A stretch of 42,576 bases of DNA from Candidatus Hermodarchaeota archaeon (GTDB lineage Archaea; Asgardarchaeota; Hermodarchaeia; Hermodarchaeales; Hermodarchaeaceae), in the NCBI GenBank assembly GCA_016840065.1, contig JAEOTB010000006.1, forward strand, positions 1 through 42,576. Direction: 5' to 3'. Each line of letters starts with the position of its first letter. Within the stretch, counting starts at the first letter, position 1. Positions 1 to 8,236 of the stretch are shown one piece after another. The position numbers were made by a program, and so were the translations under genes. The notes below the pieces were generated by a model. It made no database searches. It saw nothing but the letters and a program-made list of their open reading frames with translations, and was not told the origin of the DNA.

Positions 1-476
1 CGCCATTGTTTGATGGCTTCTTGTCGCTGGATTTCCCATGCTTGCTCTATTTTGTCCCAGTTAATTCCTTCTCCTATTGGGTCGCCGTTCTGTGCCCAGA
101 TGAGGCGTTCGATGATTTGCTCAGTGAAATCTGCTTCTGCCCAGAAATCAATACGAACAGTGTGGTTGGATGGGTAAAACGCGCCCCACCCCATTTGTCG
201 TGTTTGGAACTTCATCAGAACTGGAAGATTTGGTGCTAGAAGGAATGTCTTATTACGAATGAGGGTGTAACACATCTGTGTTTCAGGGTCGAGGGTTCGT
301 AGAAACTGTTCTGTTGCATCAATTAGGCAGTTACTCCAAAAACCACTCCACATAGAGCGGTATCGCTGACTGATATACCGTGGCTGGGTGTAGAGGGTCA
401 GCTGGGGCAACTTGTAGATACCCAGTTTCTCTGCTTGCGACTCAATTTTTGTACATGATGTGTAATCAAGTTTCAT
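1..476 (-). CDS. unrecognised protein, 3' end beyond window edge
   Basis: An open reading frame on the minus strand runs without a stop from an ATG at 476 to the window edge, giving about 158 residues of natural-looking protein rich in aromatic residues (for example YRSMWSGFWSN and RQMGWGAFYP). The frame stays open well upstream of 476, and a TTG at 485 is an alternative start. A TTTAAA box at 525-530 would put the transcription start near 502, which favours 476 or 485. I do not recognise the family and no membrane segment or metal motif is evident. It is divergent from the DUF1566 gene at 640. Reality of the gene is moderately secure; its start is not. Confidence 0.55.
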   Translation of the reverse strand, partial: MKLDYTSCTKIESQAEKLGIYKLPQLTLYTQPRYISQRYRSMWSGFWSNCLIDATEQFLRTLDPETQMCYTLIRNKTFLLAPNLPVLMKFQTRQMGWGAFYPSNHTVRIDFWAEADFTEQIIERLIWAQNGDPIGEGINWDKIEQAWEIQRQEAIKQW

Positions 477-639
477 TGCTAGCAACCATTCCGTAAGCGC
501 TACTCCTTGATAGTGACTCGAAGGTTTAAACTTTGACTCAAGCAGAGTTTTGGTGGAAATTAGGGTATAATTCTGGTAGAATATTGGATGATGTTTTAAT
601 AGCCAGATTGTGAAGGGGTTGAGTAGTCTATTGGAGTCG

Positions 640-1848
640 ATGTTTATGGACAGGCGTCTGAAAGCCCTCCTCATCGTAGTCCCTGTGATTTGTGCAGGAA
701 TCTTTGGAGCTTGGCTTTTCATATCATTAAACACCCAGCAAGGTTCAATGGTTCATGAAAATTTTGTTCATTATGTCAGGGGGAACACCGACTACGGTAT
801 CAATGATTTCATCGACAACAGCGATGGCACCATCACCGATAATGCCACGGGGCTAATGTGGTCCCAGGCAGATAGCGGTGAGGGTCTTAACTGGCAAGAA
901 ACTTTAGCTTGGGTTCAACAGAGGAACACGGAGACTTACCTTGGTTACAGTGATTGGCGGCTACCCAACGCTAAGGAACTCCAGAGCATCGTCGATTACA
1001 CCCGATCCCCCTCCACGACTAGTTCTGCAGCGATTGACCCGCTTTTCAGTGTGACACCCATCACAGACGAGGCTGGAGATACGAACTATCCCTTTTTCTG
1101 GACCAGCACAACCCACTTGGATGGGCCACCTGAAACCGGTTATGCTGTCTACCTCTCCTTTGGGGAGGCTCTAGGGTACATGCCATCACCGACAGGGGTT
1201 TATGAGTGGGTGGATATTCACGGTGCGGGAGCCCAACGTAGCGACCCGAAAAGTGGCGACCCCGCAGATTATCCCACTGGACATGGGCCACAGGGTGATG
1301 CTATCCGGATCTATAATTATGTCCGGTTGGTGCGTACAGAGAAAGCAGCATACAACTATGTCGTGGTGGACACCGGGCAAGATGCCTGCTATAGCAACAC
1401 AGTCGCAATAACAGCTCCCTCCCCTGGTAGCGCCTTTTACGGACAGGATGCACAATACGACGGAGTTCAGCCCTCCTATCTGGATAACGGTGACGGAACA
1501 ATCACGGACCTGAACACTGGACTGATGTGGCAGAAGACACCTGGCGATAAGGCCACCTATGATGAAGCAGTAGCTGCGGCTGACACATTCACACTAGCTG
1601 GTTATGATGACTGGCGTCTACCAACCATTAAGGAACTCTACTCGCTAATCGATTTCACCGGCGTCACTGGTATGAGTGCAGCTGAAAGTACACCCTACAT
1701 TGATACAGTATACTTCGATTTCGAGTACGGAGATGAAAGTGCTGGGGAGCGGTTCATCGACTCCCAGTACTGGTCCAGCACCGAGTACGTCGGCGGCACT
1801 CAAGTGTTCGGAGTAAATTTCGCTGATGGACGCATAAAGGGATATTAA
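640..1848 (+). CDS. DUF1566 (Lcl C-terminal-like) double-repeat protein, membrane-anchored, clipped C-terminus
   Basis: The protein has a basic N-terminus and one hydrophobic segment (about residues 8-30), so it is an anchored or exported protein. Two DUF1566 repeats follow. Each has the signatures DGTITD, TGLMW, GYxDWRLP and KEL. The first repeat runs to its usual YVRLVR end, but the second stops after DGRIKGY and lacks the usual final strand ending in a VRCVR-like motif. No other frame continues it, so the gene looks naturally shortened or broken at its 3' end. A TTTTAAT box at 594-600 places transcription start near 622, which excludes the upstream GTG at 610 and favours ATG 640 or 646. 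Function of DUF1566 is poorly known; it is common in extracellular proteins. Confidence 0.8.
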   Translation: MFMDRRLKALLIVVPVICAGIFGAWLFISLNTQQGSMVHENFVHYVRGNTDYGINDFIDNSDGTITDNATGLMWSQADSGEGLNWQETLAWVQQRNTETYLGYSDWRLPNAKELQSIVDYTRSPSTTSSAAIDPLFSVTPITDEAGDTNYPFFWTSTTHLDGPPETGYAVYLSFGEALGYMPSPTGVYEWVDIHGAGAQRSDPKSGDPADYPTGHGPQGDAIRIYNYVRLVRTEKAAYNYVVVDTGQDACYSNTVAITAPSPGSAFYGQDAQYDGVQPSYLDNGDGTITDLNTGLMWQKTPGDKATYDEAVAAADTFTLAGYDDWRLPTIKELYSLIDFTGVTGMSAAESTPYIDTVYFDFEYGDESAGERFIDSQYWSSTEYVGGTQVFGVNFADGRIKGY

Positions 1849-1958
1849 GGCTTGAATTCCTGACGATGTAAAAGCAACCAGTAATTATTTAGAACCTCAG
1901 CGAACAAAAGCCATACAAATATTCTACTTGTAAACACTGAACATTTTGGTGACTAGCT

Positions 1959-3155
1959 TTGAAAGTTGAGGATGTTAAACAGGTAGCTGTGCTGGGTTCG
2001 GGTCTGATGGGACATGGCATTGCCCAAACCTTTGCCACAGCTGGCTACAAGACAACCATGATTGATATCAAAGAGGAATTCGTCGAAGCAGGGCTTGGGA
2101 AGATTAAGTGGAGCCTCGGAAAACTCCTTGAGAAGTCTCGCATCACTCAGGTAGTATACGATGCTGCCCTAGCGAACCTCACTACAACCACAGATCGTGC
2201 GGCTGGAGTAAAGGATGCGGACCTCATTGTAGAGGCGATTCCAGAGATAATGGATTTGAAACAGAAGGTCTTTGCTGGTCTAGAGAAGGAAGCTCCTTCC
2301 CATGCAATTCTCGCTACAAACACTAGCTCTCTCCCAATCTCGGAGATAGCAGAAGCAACAGAGCACCCCGAGAAGGTTGTTGGGATGCACTTCTTCTCAC
2401 CAGTTGTGCGAATGGATATAGTGGAAATCATCAAGGGTGACAAGACTACTGATAATGTCGCACAGCTCATCTTTGAGCTCACCCAGAAAATAGGGAAAGA
2501 ACCTGTTATTTGCAACAAGGACATCCCCGGCTTCATCGCCAACGGCATCATGATGTTCCCCCTCAACTTCGTGGGCCAACTAATCGATATGGGCAAATTC
2601 ACGACTGAAGAAATCGACTCTGCCATGCACTTTAACTTGGGTATGCGAATGGCAGTTTTTGGTCTAATAGACTTTGTCGGGCTCGACGTAACCTATAACA
2701 TACTGAAATTCATGGCGACGCGTATCAAAGGAATGACCCTGGCAAAGTGCCTTGAGGACAGAGTGCAACGCGGCGACCTCGGAGTGAAGACAGGTAAAGG
2801 CTTCTATGAGTACCCCACTGGGCGCTGGGCAGTTCCCTCCTCCTGGTCCATGGACCTTGTAGGGAAATTTGACCCACAATTCGTAACAAGTGTAGCCATT
2901 AACCGAGCGGCTGCGCTGGTCGACGATGATGTCGCTTCTCCAGCTGATATTGATAAGACTCTCAAGCTGGGCTTCAACCTTCCACTAGGTATGCTAGAGA
3001 TTGCGGATTCACTGGGTATTGACTCGGTTGTTGAGAAACTAGAACAGGTCGCAAAGGAGTACGACCAATTCTACACACCCCACCCCTATCTCCGCAAGAT
3101 GGTCAAGGAAGGAAAGCTTGGCCGCAAATCTGGTGAAGGCTTCTTCAAGTACTAG
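1959..3155 (+). CDS. 3-hydroxyacyl-CoA dehydrogenase, two C-terminal domains, no hydratase domain
   Basis: It catalyses the NAD-dependent oxidation of (S)-3-hydroxyacyl-CoA to 3-ketoacyl-CoA in beta-oxidation or its reverse. The Rossmann motif GSGLMG lies at residues 13-18, NTSS at 121-124, and the catalytic histidine is in HFFSP (H144). The first C-terminal domain ends at GVKTGKGFYEYP. A second copy begins near INRAAAL and ends at GRKSGEGFFKY. This double C-terminal arrangement is seen in archaeal enzymes; here the enoyl-CoA hydratase half found in some archaeal fusions is absent. The start is TTG at 1959, since no ATG precedes the Rossmann strand. No thiolase or acyl-CoA dehydrogenase is nearby, so the pathway direction cannot be read from context. 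Confidence 0.95.
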   Translation: MKVEDVKQVAVLGSGLMGHGIAQTFATAGYKTTMIDIKEEFVEAGLGKIKWSLGKLLEKSRITQVVYDAALANLTTTTDRAAGVKDADLIVEAIPEIMDLKQKVFAGLEKEAPSHAILATNTSSLPISEIAEATEHPEKVVGMHFFSPVVRMDIVEIIKGDKTTDNVAQLIFELTQKIGKEPVICNKDIPGFIANGIMMFPLNFVGQLIDMGKFTTEEIDSAMHFNLGMRMAVFGLIDFVGLDVTYNILKFMATRIKGMTLAKCLEDRVQRGDLGVKTGKGFYEYPTGRWAVPSSWSMDLVGKFDPQFVTSVAINRAAALVDDDVASPADIDKTLKLGFNLPLGMLEIADSLGIDSVVEKLEQVAKEYDQFYTPHPYLRKMVKEGKLGRKSGEGFFKY

Positions 3156-3181
3156 CCCTACCTCACATCAACTGGTCAATG

Positions 3182-4063
3182 TCATTTCGTCTTTGTAGCT
3201 TCTTCGACGCGGTCCAGCCACTCGCTGACAAGTGCATTGAAGAGTGTCTCCTGTTCTATCTGCAGATTATGTCCCGCCCGGTCTAAAATAGCAAAAGTGC
3301 CACGGGGATATAACTCGATTAGCTTCATCGCGTCTTGGTATCCAACAAACCAGTCCTGACGGCCCAATAAAATCAGTGTGGGGCCTTTGAAGCCGCCATC
3401 TAGGTCATCGACATCAAATGAAAATGGATAACCATCCCCCCTTATTACATCGGTAAAGGAGCTGTCAACGATTTTGTGGCCTGAAAGAATCTCGTCACGA
3501 GTTCGCTCCCAGACTCTCTGAGATTCGACTGTGTTAAAGGACTGAAAGAATTCAGCTTCAGAGGCATCAAGGCTAGAAATAAGCTCAGGGTCCTCCACTA
3601 TTTTAACAGGAGGCGGGACCCTCCGTAACTCATCCTTTGCAACTATTAATGGACAAATCAGGAGCTGCCCATCCACACTCTCTGGACACCGGTAGATAAC
3701 TCCTCTGGAAAGATAGCCACCATATGATTCTCCGGCTACCACAATTCGTTGTTTTGGGACAACCGCGTCAATGAATTCCAAGACGATATCGAGCATCTGG
3801 TCAGAGTTGGTTATCCAGTCCTCGCCAGGTGTTTGACCCATACCTGGCAGATCAAAGTATATTCTCTGCCATCCACTTCGATTCTTGAAGACAGGCTCCA
3901 TGCATCCCAGCATCATGCGATGGTCTAGCGTAAACCCGTGGAGCATGATGAGGGGTCGTCCCTTACCTTTTAGTCTATAATAGATAGTCGTGTTTTCGAG
4001 CTGGCATTTCATTTGGTAGCCATCCAGTTCATCCTTCAGCTCCCAATGTTTCCTAACTATCAT
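3182..4063 (-). CDS. alpha/beta-fold hydrolase
   Basis: A complete alpha/beta hydrolase of 293 residues. The oxyanion-hole strand is LHGF (41-44), the nucleophile elbow is GESYGG with S113, the acid is D237 in LLGRQDWF and the base is H265 in RAGHNL. No signal peptide is seen, so it should act in the cytoplasm. The substrate cannot be told; esterase, lipase or carboxyl-ester types all fit. An AAATAAAAGA stretch around 4093-4101 is a plausible promoter and supports ATG 4063. An alternative ATG at 4012 would start directly on the first core strand. It is convergent with the 3-hydroxyacyl-CoA dehydrogenase, 26 bases away. Confidence 0.9.
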   Translation of the reverse strand: MIVRKHWELKDELDGYQMKCQLENTTIYYRLKGKGRPLIMLHGFTLDHRMMLGCMEPVFKNRSGWQRIYFDLPGMGQTPGEDWITNSDQMLDIVLEFIDAVVPKQRIVVAGESYGGYLSRGVIYRCPESVDGQLLICPLIVAKDELRRVPPPVKIVEDPELISSLDASEAEFFQSFNTVESQRVWERTRDEILSGHKIVDSSFTDVIRGDGYPFSFDVDDLDGGFKGPTLILLGRQDWFVGYQDAMKLIELYPRGTFAILDRAGHNLQIEQETLFNALVSEWLDRVEEATKTK

Positions 4064-4095
4064 AAATCTAGCTATGGGTGCTCCAGACGCCTCTT

Positions 4096-4404
4096 TTATT
4101 TAGAATCGAAGAAATAGGTGATGAGCTGGTAGTATTGGGTTAGGGCTGCCTTGCCTTTCTCTGTTGTTCTGAACTCAAAGATTCCCGCTGTGGGTTCGCT
4201 GAGCTGTTCAAGGAGCCCTCCCTGTGTGAGAACACTGAGGGCTTCCTTGGCGGCTGCAGTATTGAGGCCGATTTTACGCACGAGCCAGCTTTGGGTGCGG
4301 GGAGTTCGAAGGCAGGCTTCAAGTAGTGCAGACCATATCTCGAACTTGTCTCGGCGGGGCGACTTGTAGCTTGTACGTTTGGGGGAGGCTGAATCAGTCG
4401 GCAT
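4096..4404 (-). CDS. winged-helix DNA-binding protein, archaeal HTH_45/ArnR-like type
   Basis: About 102 residues with a winged-helix core. A recognition-helix region (KIGLNTAAAKEALSVLTQGG) is followed by a wing with LLEQL and FRTTEKGKAAL. This is the layout of small archaeal single-domain winged-helix regulators. The start was set to ATG 4404 because it overlaps the upstream stop codon as TGATG and has GGAGGT just before it. An in-frame ATG at 4416 is less likely. It is translationally coupled to the membrane protein 4404-5165, so the pair may form a one-component membrane-linked regulator unit; that is inference. Confidence 0.75.
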   Translation of the reverse strand: MPTDSASPKRTSYKSPRRDKFEIWSALLEACLRTPRTQSWLVRKIGLNTAAAKEALSVLTQGGLLEQLSEPTAGIFEFRTTEKGKAALTQYYQLITYFFDSK

Positions 4405-5165
4405 CAGGACCTCCATCCTGTATCACTAGCGCTTTGCCCGATAGTCGATTCGAGGTCCGCTTGCCATGTGATAAGCGCCTCGTAGAGCTTTAGCCAGCGA
4501 TGTATATATTTCCTCCAGCGGAAGTACATCCAAAACCAGACAACAACATACCCAATATTGAACCACAGAAAGGGGATAACAGGAGTCAGAAGGAGGCGAG
4601 GTATGACATATGGGCGTCTAATGAAGAAGCTACCAAAGCTGAAGAAAAGAATCGCAAAAACCATTACTCCAATTATAGGCATAATTCTGAGGGTTCGGAA
4701 GATTCTATGAATTCGCTGCTGTTCCTCTTCTTTAGTACTAGGACTCGCTGTTTCCCTAGGTAGAAGAACGGGGAAGAGGAGATTGATGTAGGTCGTGAAA
4801 TCCTCTGCGGCTTGTGAGGTGTTAACATCTCTCTTTGCATTATCCAAGAAGCGCTTCGCCGACTGCATGTATGTAAAGAATGATTTCCATCCAAACCAAA
4901 GAACAATAATAATGATTGGCATTGTGATCCATACTGGAGTAGTAATTCGGAGGAACCACTCAAAGGATTCTGCGATAGCCGCTGAGAAGAGGATCACCCA
5001 AAGAATCCAGAGGGGAGCTAATAGAATTGATGCAAAGAAATTCAACACGAAAAGCCGGTGACTCCGATACAGCTGTGGCAGCAGCTCTTTTTGGCTGCTT
5101 AGTAATCCGTTTGGACTAGCCTCTATATCTGTAAATGTAGTCACCAACCTTTGGACAACCTTCAT
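4404..5165 (-). CDS. membrane protein of unknown function, about four helices
   Basis: A 253-residue integral membrane protein. Two hydrophobic segments lie near residues 38-65 and 72-92 and two more near 160-180 and 188-215. A long hydrophilic stretch separates the pairs (KSFFTYMQSAKRFLDNAKRD to KEEEQQRIHRIFRT). The C-terminus is a basic, aromatic amphipathic stretch (YFRWRKYIHRW). I do not recognise a family. Its stop overlaps the start of the winged-helix gene, so both are made from one transcript. It diverges from the HAD gene across 168 bases of intergenic DNA. Confidence 0.75.
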   Translation of the reverse strand: MKVVQRLVTTFTDIEASPNGLLSSQKELLPQLYRSHRLFVLNFFASILLAPLWILWVILFSAAIAESFEWFLRITTPVWITMPIIIIVLWFGWKSFFTYMQSAKRFLDNAKRDVNTSQAAEDFTTYINLLFPVLLPRETASPSTKEEEQQRIHRIFRTLRIMPIIGVMVFAILFFSFGSFFIRRPYVIPRLLLTPVIPFLWFNIGYVVVWFWMYFRWRKYIHRWLKLYEALITWQADLESTIGQSASDTGWRS

Positions 5166-5333
5166 TCTTGATGCATAATCTGTTGTTCATAATCAATCAC
5201 TGAAGTAGTGAGGGGCTCAGTTGAATATAAGGAACTGTGGATTAATTCTCCATAGGCGTAGTCGATTCGTCTCAATTTAACATTAGGTTTTAAGTCCATA
5301 TGTAGATTCGAGAGCTAGAGTGTGCGAATTATA

Positions 5334-6074
5334 ATGTTAAAAGAGATTCTTGGAGTATTGTTCGATTTCGGGGGCACCCTCCTCGATTACACTCCCTGTA
5401 TCAGCCTAGTCTTTTCAAGGGTAGCGAAACTACTCGGTATCGAGATGTCCTCCGATGACCCGCGGATCCAAGAGGGAATACGACGGCAACAAACCGCATT
5501 CATAGCGTTGAAGGTTCCAGACGCCAAGTTAACGAGAGACCACATGCACTCCTTGAATCGTCATATACTGGACGCTATGGGCATTGACTATGAGCGAATT
5601 CCCAAAGATAAGCTGATGAAAATCATCAACGATGAATTTGATAGGAGTTTTGAATTAGGAGAAAATTTCGAGTTGTACCCAGGCACCCAGGAAACCCTTG
5701 AAAGGCTCCACTCCACAGGTCTCAGGATTGGTCTGCTATCCAATTGCCCCGCATGGCTAGGAACATCCAGGAGGAGAGTGATGGAGAAACTTGGTATCTT
5801 CAAGTACTTTGATGCCATAATTCTTTCAGGCGAAGTAGGTGTTAGTAAACCTGAAAGAGAGGTTTTCGAGATTGCCTTTAGAGCGCTTGACATCGAAAAT
5901 CCCCAACAAGTCATACATGTGGGCGACAGCCCCTATTCAGATGTTTATGGGGCAGAAAACGCTGGATTAATACCTGTGCTTTTCGACCCGCAAGGCTTGC
6001 ACTCAATCGAAGGTGTTACTACCATCAGGAAAATGCCTGACCTCCTTAACTATCTCAACTACCGAATTGATTAG
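5334..6074 (+). CDS. HAD-superfamily hydrolase-like protein with variant motif I
   Basis: A HAD subfamily IA-type protein with a helical cap between motif I and motif II. Motif I is DFGGT: the nucleophile D11 is present, but the second aspartate of the usual DxDGT (general acid/base) is glycine. Motif II is LLSNC, motif III is the lysine in VSKPE, and motif IV is GDSPYSDVYG. DFGGTL variants are widespread in this superfamily, and loss of the second Asp usually weakens phosphatase chemistry, so the reaction is uncertain. ATG 5334 is preferred to GTG 5322 because it starts at the core strand. The gene stands alone and converges on the HEAT-repeat gene. Confidence 0.85.
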   Translation: MLKEILGVLFDFGGTLLDYTPCISLVFSRVAKLLGIEMSSDDPRIQEGIRRQQTAFIALKVPDAKLTRDHMHSLNRHILDAMGIDYERIPKDKLMKIINDEFDRSFELGENFELYPGTQETLERLHSTGLRIGLLSNCPAWLGTSRRRVMEKLGIFKYFDAIILSGEVGVSKPEREVFEIAFRALDIENPQQVIHVGDSPYSDVYGAENAGLIPVLFDPQGLHSIEGVTTIRKMPDLLNYLNYRID

Positions 6075-6076
6075 TG

Positions 6077-6092
6077 CGCTCCAAAGTGAGCG
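6077..6092. terminator. small hairpin between convergent genes
   Basis: CGCTC and GAGCG flank a six-base loop immediately after the HAD gene stop codon, between two convergent genes. No T-run follows on the plus strand, so terminator activity is only a possibility. Confidence 0.25.
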
Positions 6093-6114
6093 ACCAAGGT
6101 CTGCTGGTGTGTTG

Positions 6115-6855
6115 TTATCCTCCAACGCTATAGTTACATGACTTCGACTTTTTGTGTTCAGTGTCTTGGGGCGTGTTATTTAGAATCTCCGTATCCAAGA
6201 ACCTGCTAATGGGAAGAAGGGTAATTGTGGATGCGATTCGAATTATATTGTCTTTATCCTGCCTACCCTGTATTAGTGCTTCAGCAGCTGATTCACTAAA
6301 TTCTCTGAGTATCTCAGCAGCTCGCCATCGAACTTGGCATTCACTGTCTCCTAGTAATTGAACCAGGGATCTTATTACCGATTCTTCTCTGAATAAACCA
6401 AGGACCTCTGCTGCTTTCATTCGAACAACACTGGATTTAGCCTTCAGGGCTTTCATGATGGTGGGCACGGCTCTCGAATCAGCAATTTTCCCAAGAGCTT
6501 CTAGTACTTCTACTTGGGTTTCCTCGTCTTCATCCTGTAATCTTTTAATGAAGTATTCTAGGGCTAGCGTTCCTGATGCTTCCAACTCGGCCCATTGTCC
6601 CATTTTAAATAGATACTGAATTCTTTCGGGAATGTTTAGAGGGCTACAACCCAGCTTGTGAAGGACCTGTGTGACTGCTTTTCGAATGCTACTGCCTTCA
6701 TCCCTTATAGTATCGATTAGTGGCTTTACAAGACGAATATTGCTAACTGTGCCCAACATTCTTGCAGCTGAACTTCGAACTGGAAAATGGGTGTCCAAGT
6801 CGTGAACTAATTGTTCTACTACATGTACTGCGCATCTGAGGAGTGTAGTTTTCAT
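6115..6855 (-). CDS. HEAT-repeat (PBS-lyase-type) protein
   Basis: A 246-residue all-helical repeat protein. Successive units show the HEAT pattern, for example VRSSAARMLG, ALEYFIKRLQD, VEVLEALGKI, AVPTIMKALK, VVRMKAAEVLG and VRWRAAEIL. A segment near residues 80-95 (PERIQYLFKMGQWAELEASG) breaks the regular spacing. Such proteins are usually protein-protein scaffolds in the cytoplasm. The C-terminal 30 residues are polar and probably disordered. No partner gene is obvious next to it. Confidence 0.85.
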   Translation of the reverse strand: MKTTLLRCAVHVVEQLVHDLDTHFPVRSSAARMLGTVSNIRLVKPLIDTIRDEGSSIRKAVTQVLHKLGCSPLNIPERIQYLFKMGQWAELEASGTLALEYFIKRLQDEDEETQVEVLEALGKIADSRAVPTIMKALKAKSSVVRMKAAEVLGLFREESVIRSLVQLLGDSECQVRWRAAEILREFSESAAEALIQGRQDKDNIIRIASTITLLPISRFLDTEILNNTPQDTEHKKSKSCNYSVGG

Positions 6856-6937
6856 TGTCGATATCCAACTATATTATTAGAAGGAACGATATTAACACTT
6901 TTCGGAATGGTTTTTCATCTTTTCTACAGGTGTGTTC

Positions 6938-7645
6938 TTATCTGAAAGCATAGAAGAAACAGACGCTTGCCAAGAGGAAGAATACGTGTCCGAGTAACCC
7001 CAGAACAGGTAATGTGATGCCAAGCAAGTTAAACACACTGTAGTACGCAATGCCCACAGTTACGAGTAATAAAGCAATGGACAGGGCGAGTGCCTTCTGA
7101 TATTTCGCGTGCGAGCGCTTAACCGATCTGAGGGTGCGAATGAAGTAGAACGTGGCAATCGCCATCAACGAGACAGGGATTAGTAACAGACCGATTATAC
7201 CCCAGATTGACATCGCGAACCCGAGCGTGTCTTGGGCAGCCATATAGTTCACCGAGTCGTTGGGAAGAGTGAGGATGATTCCAATTACTCCCGCAGCCAC
7301 AATTGGCCCCGCAACCTGTAACTGTGAGACATAATGTTCACCTTTGAAGATTAGGATACCCGTAAGCGCCCCAATTACGGCGGCAATTATCGCGCCGGAA
7401 GCTGAGATATCACGGAAGATGTTGAACACAACAGGGTAGAAGGGAACAAGGGGCAAGATGTAGATTAGCCCTTCAAAGAACAGATAGACTCCAAAGGTAA
7501 TCATCGCTAAGGCAGTGAGTCGGTTTAGGAAGTTCTTCGAATCCTTTCGGAACACAACGACGGCTACAAAATCTAGGACTACCGCATCTATTAGAAATAT
7601 CAAGCCTATTAGAGGTCCCGGAACAGAAGCAGGAACAGTCATCAA
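6938..7645 (-). CDS. seven-helix membrane protein, paralogue A
   Basis: A 235-residue protein with seven hydrophobic helices and short loops. It ends directly after the last helix with FFYAFR. It is clearly paralogous to the protein at 9114-9806: both begin with PGP(L)IGLIFL(I/F)DA, share FRKD or LRKD, NIFRD, KGEHYV and SHxKYxKA, and end in the same FFYAFR. A CTTTAAGG box about 25 bases before ATG 7645 suggests leaderless transcription. The fold resembles the seven-helix sensor modules found ahead of some archaeal kinases, but no output domain is attached. I cannot name the family with confidence (a DUF981-like assignment is possible). Function unknown. Confidence 0.8.
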   Translation of the reverse strand: MMTVPASVPGPLIGLIFLIDAVVLDFVAVVVFRKDSKNFLNRLTALAMITFGVYLFFEGLIYILPLVPFYPVVFNIFRDISASGAIIAAVIGALTGILIFKGEHYVSQLQVAGPIVAAGVIGIILTLPNDSVNYMAAQDTLGFAMSIWGIIGLLLIPVSLMAIATFYFIRTLRSVKRSHAKYQKALALSIALLLVTVGIAYYSVFNLLGITLPVLGLLGHVFFLLASVCFFYAFR

Positions 7646-7738
7646 TCTCCTAATGAGGGAAACTTTGCTTTAAGGTTTCTAGGTCACATTGCTAACGTTT
7701 TTATCGAGATTATGATGATTTGCATTGAGGATACAATC

Positions 7739-8236
7739 ATGTCCAAAACTGTTGATGTACTTCTCGCCGCCTTTGAACACGAGGCAAAGCAGGCGCGCGT
7801 CGTAATCGCCACCATTCAAGATACCGACATGGAGTACTCGCCACAAGAAGGAATGCGGACCCTAGGTGAGCTAGCCAATCACCTAGCACAAATCCCTCTT
7901 CTAGACCCTGCTATGTATGCACAGGAAATCCCAGATGTAGAACACGCTAGGGCACGGGAGAAAGAACTGCACCGTAAAGACCTAGACGGCATCCTAACAG
8001 TGTTTGACGAGGGTGTCCAAGCCGTAAAACAACGATTTACTGGAATGACGGACAAGGAGTTCTTTGCTAAAACTCTCAAACCCTTCTACGAGAAAACGGA
8101 AAAAAACTGGGCCTACTATTTGCCCGAATTCATCAGTCACATTGCCATGCATAAGATGCAGCTATTCATGTATCTGAAGCTAGCTGGCGTCAAGGTCGAT
8201 ATGATGACCTACTATGGCGTTACTCCTAAGGAGTAA
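7739..8236 (+). CDS. DinB-like four-helix metal-binding protein
   Basis: A DinB/YfiT-type four-helix bundle of 165 residues. The three candidate metal ligands are H48 in ELANHLAQIP and H134 and H138 in SHIAMHKMQLF, the normal family positions. These proteins are metal-dependent transferases or hydrolases acting on low-molecular-weight thiols in bacteria; the archaeal substrate is unknown. Start ATG 7739 was chosen because a TTTTTAT box at about 7697-7703 puts transcription start near 7728, inside the longer reading frame that begins at 7712. Its 3' end overlaps the convergent GNAT gene by 11 bases. Confidence 0.85.
   Translation: MSKTVDVLLAAFEHEAKQARVVIATIQDTDMEYSPQEGMRTLGELANHLAQIPLLDPAMYAQEIPDVEHARAREKELHRKDLDGILTVFDEGVQAVKQRFTGMTDKEFFAKTLKPFYEKTEKNWAYYLPEFISHIAMHKMQLFMYLKLAGVKVDMMTYYGVTPKE

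Noticed and set aside
1061-1501. several long antisense frames inside the DUF1566 gene
   Set aside because: They mirror the coding strand of a clear protein family and have no independent start signals.
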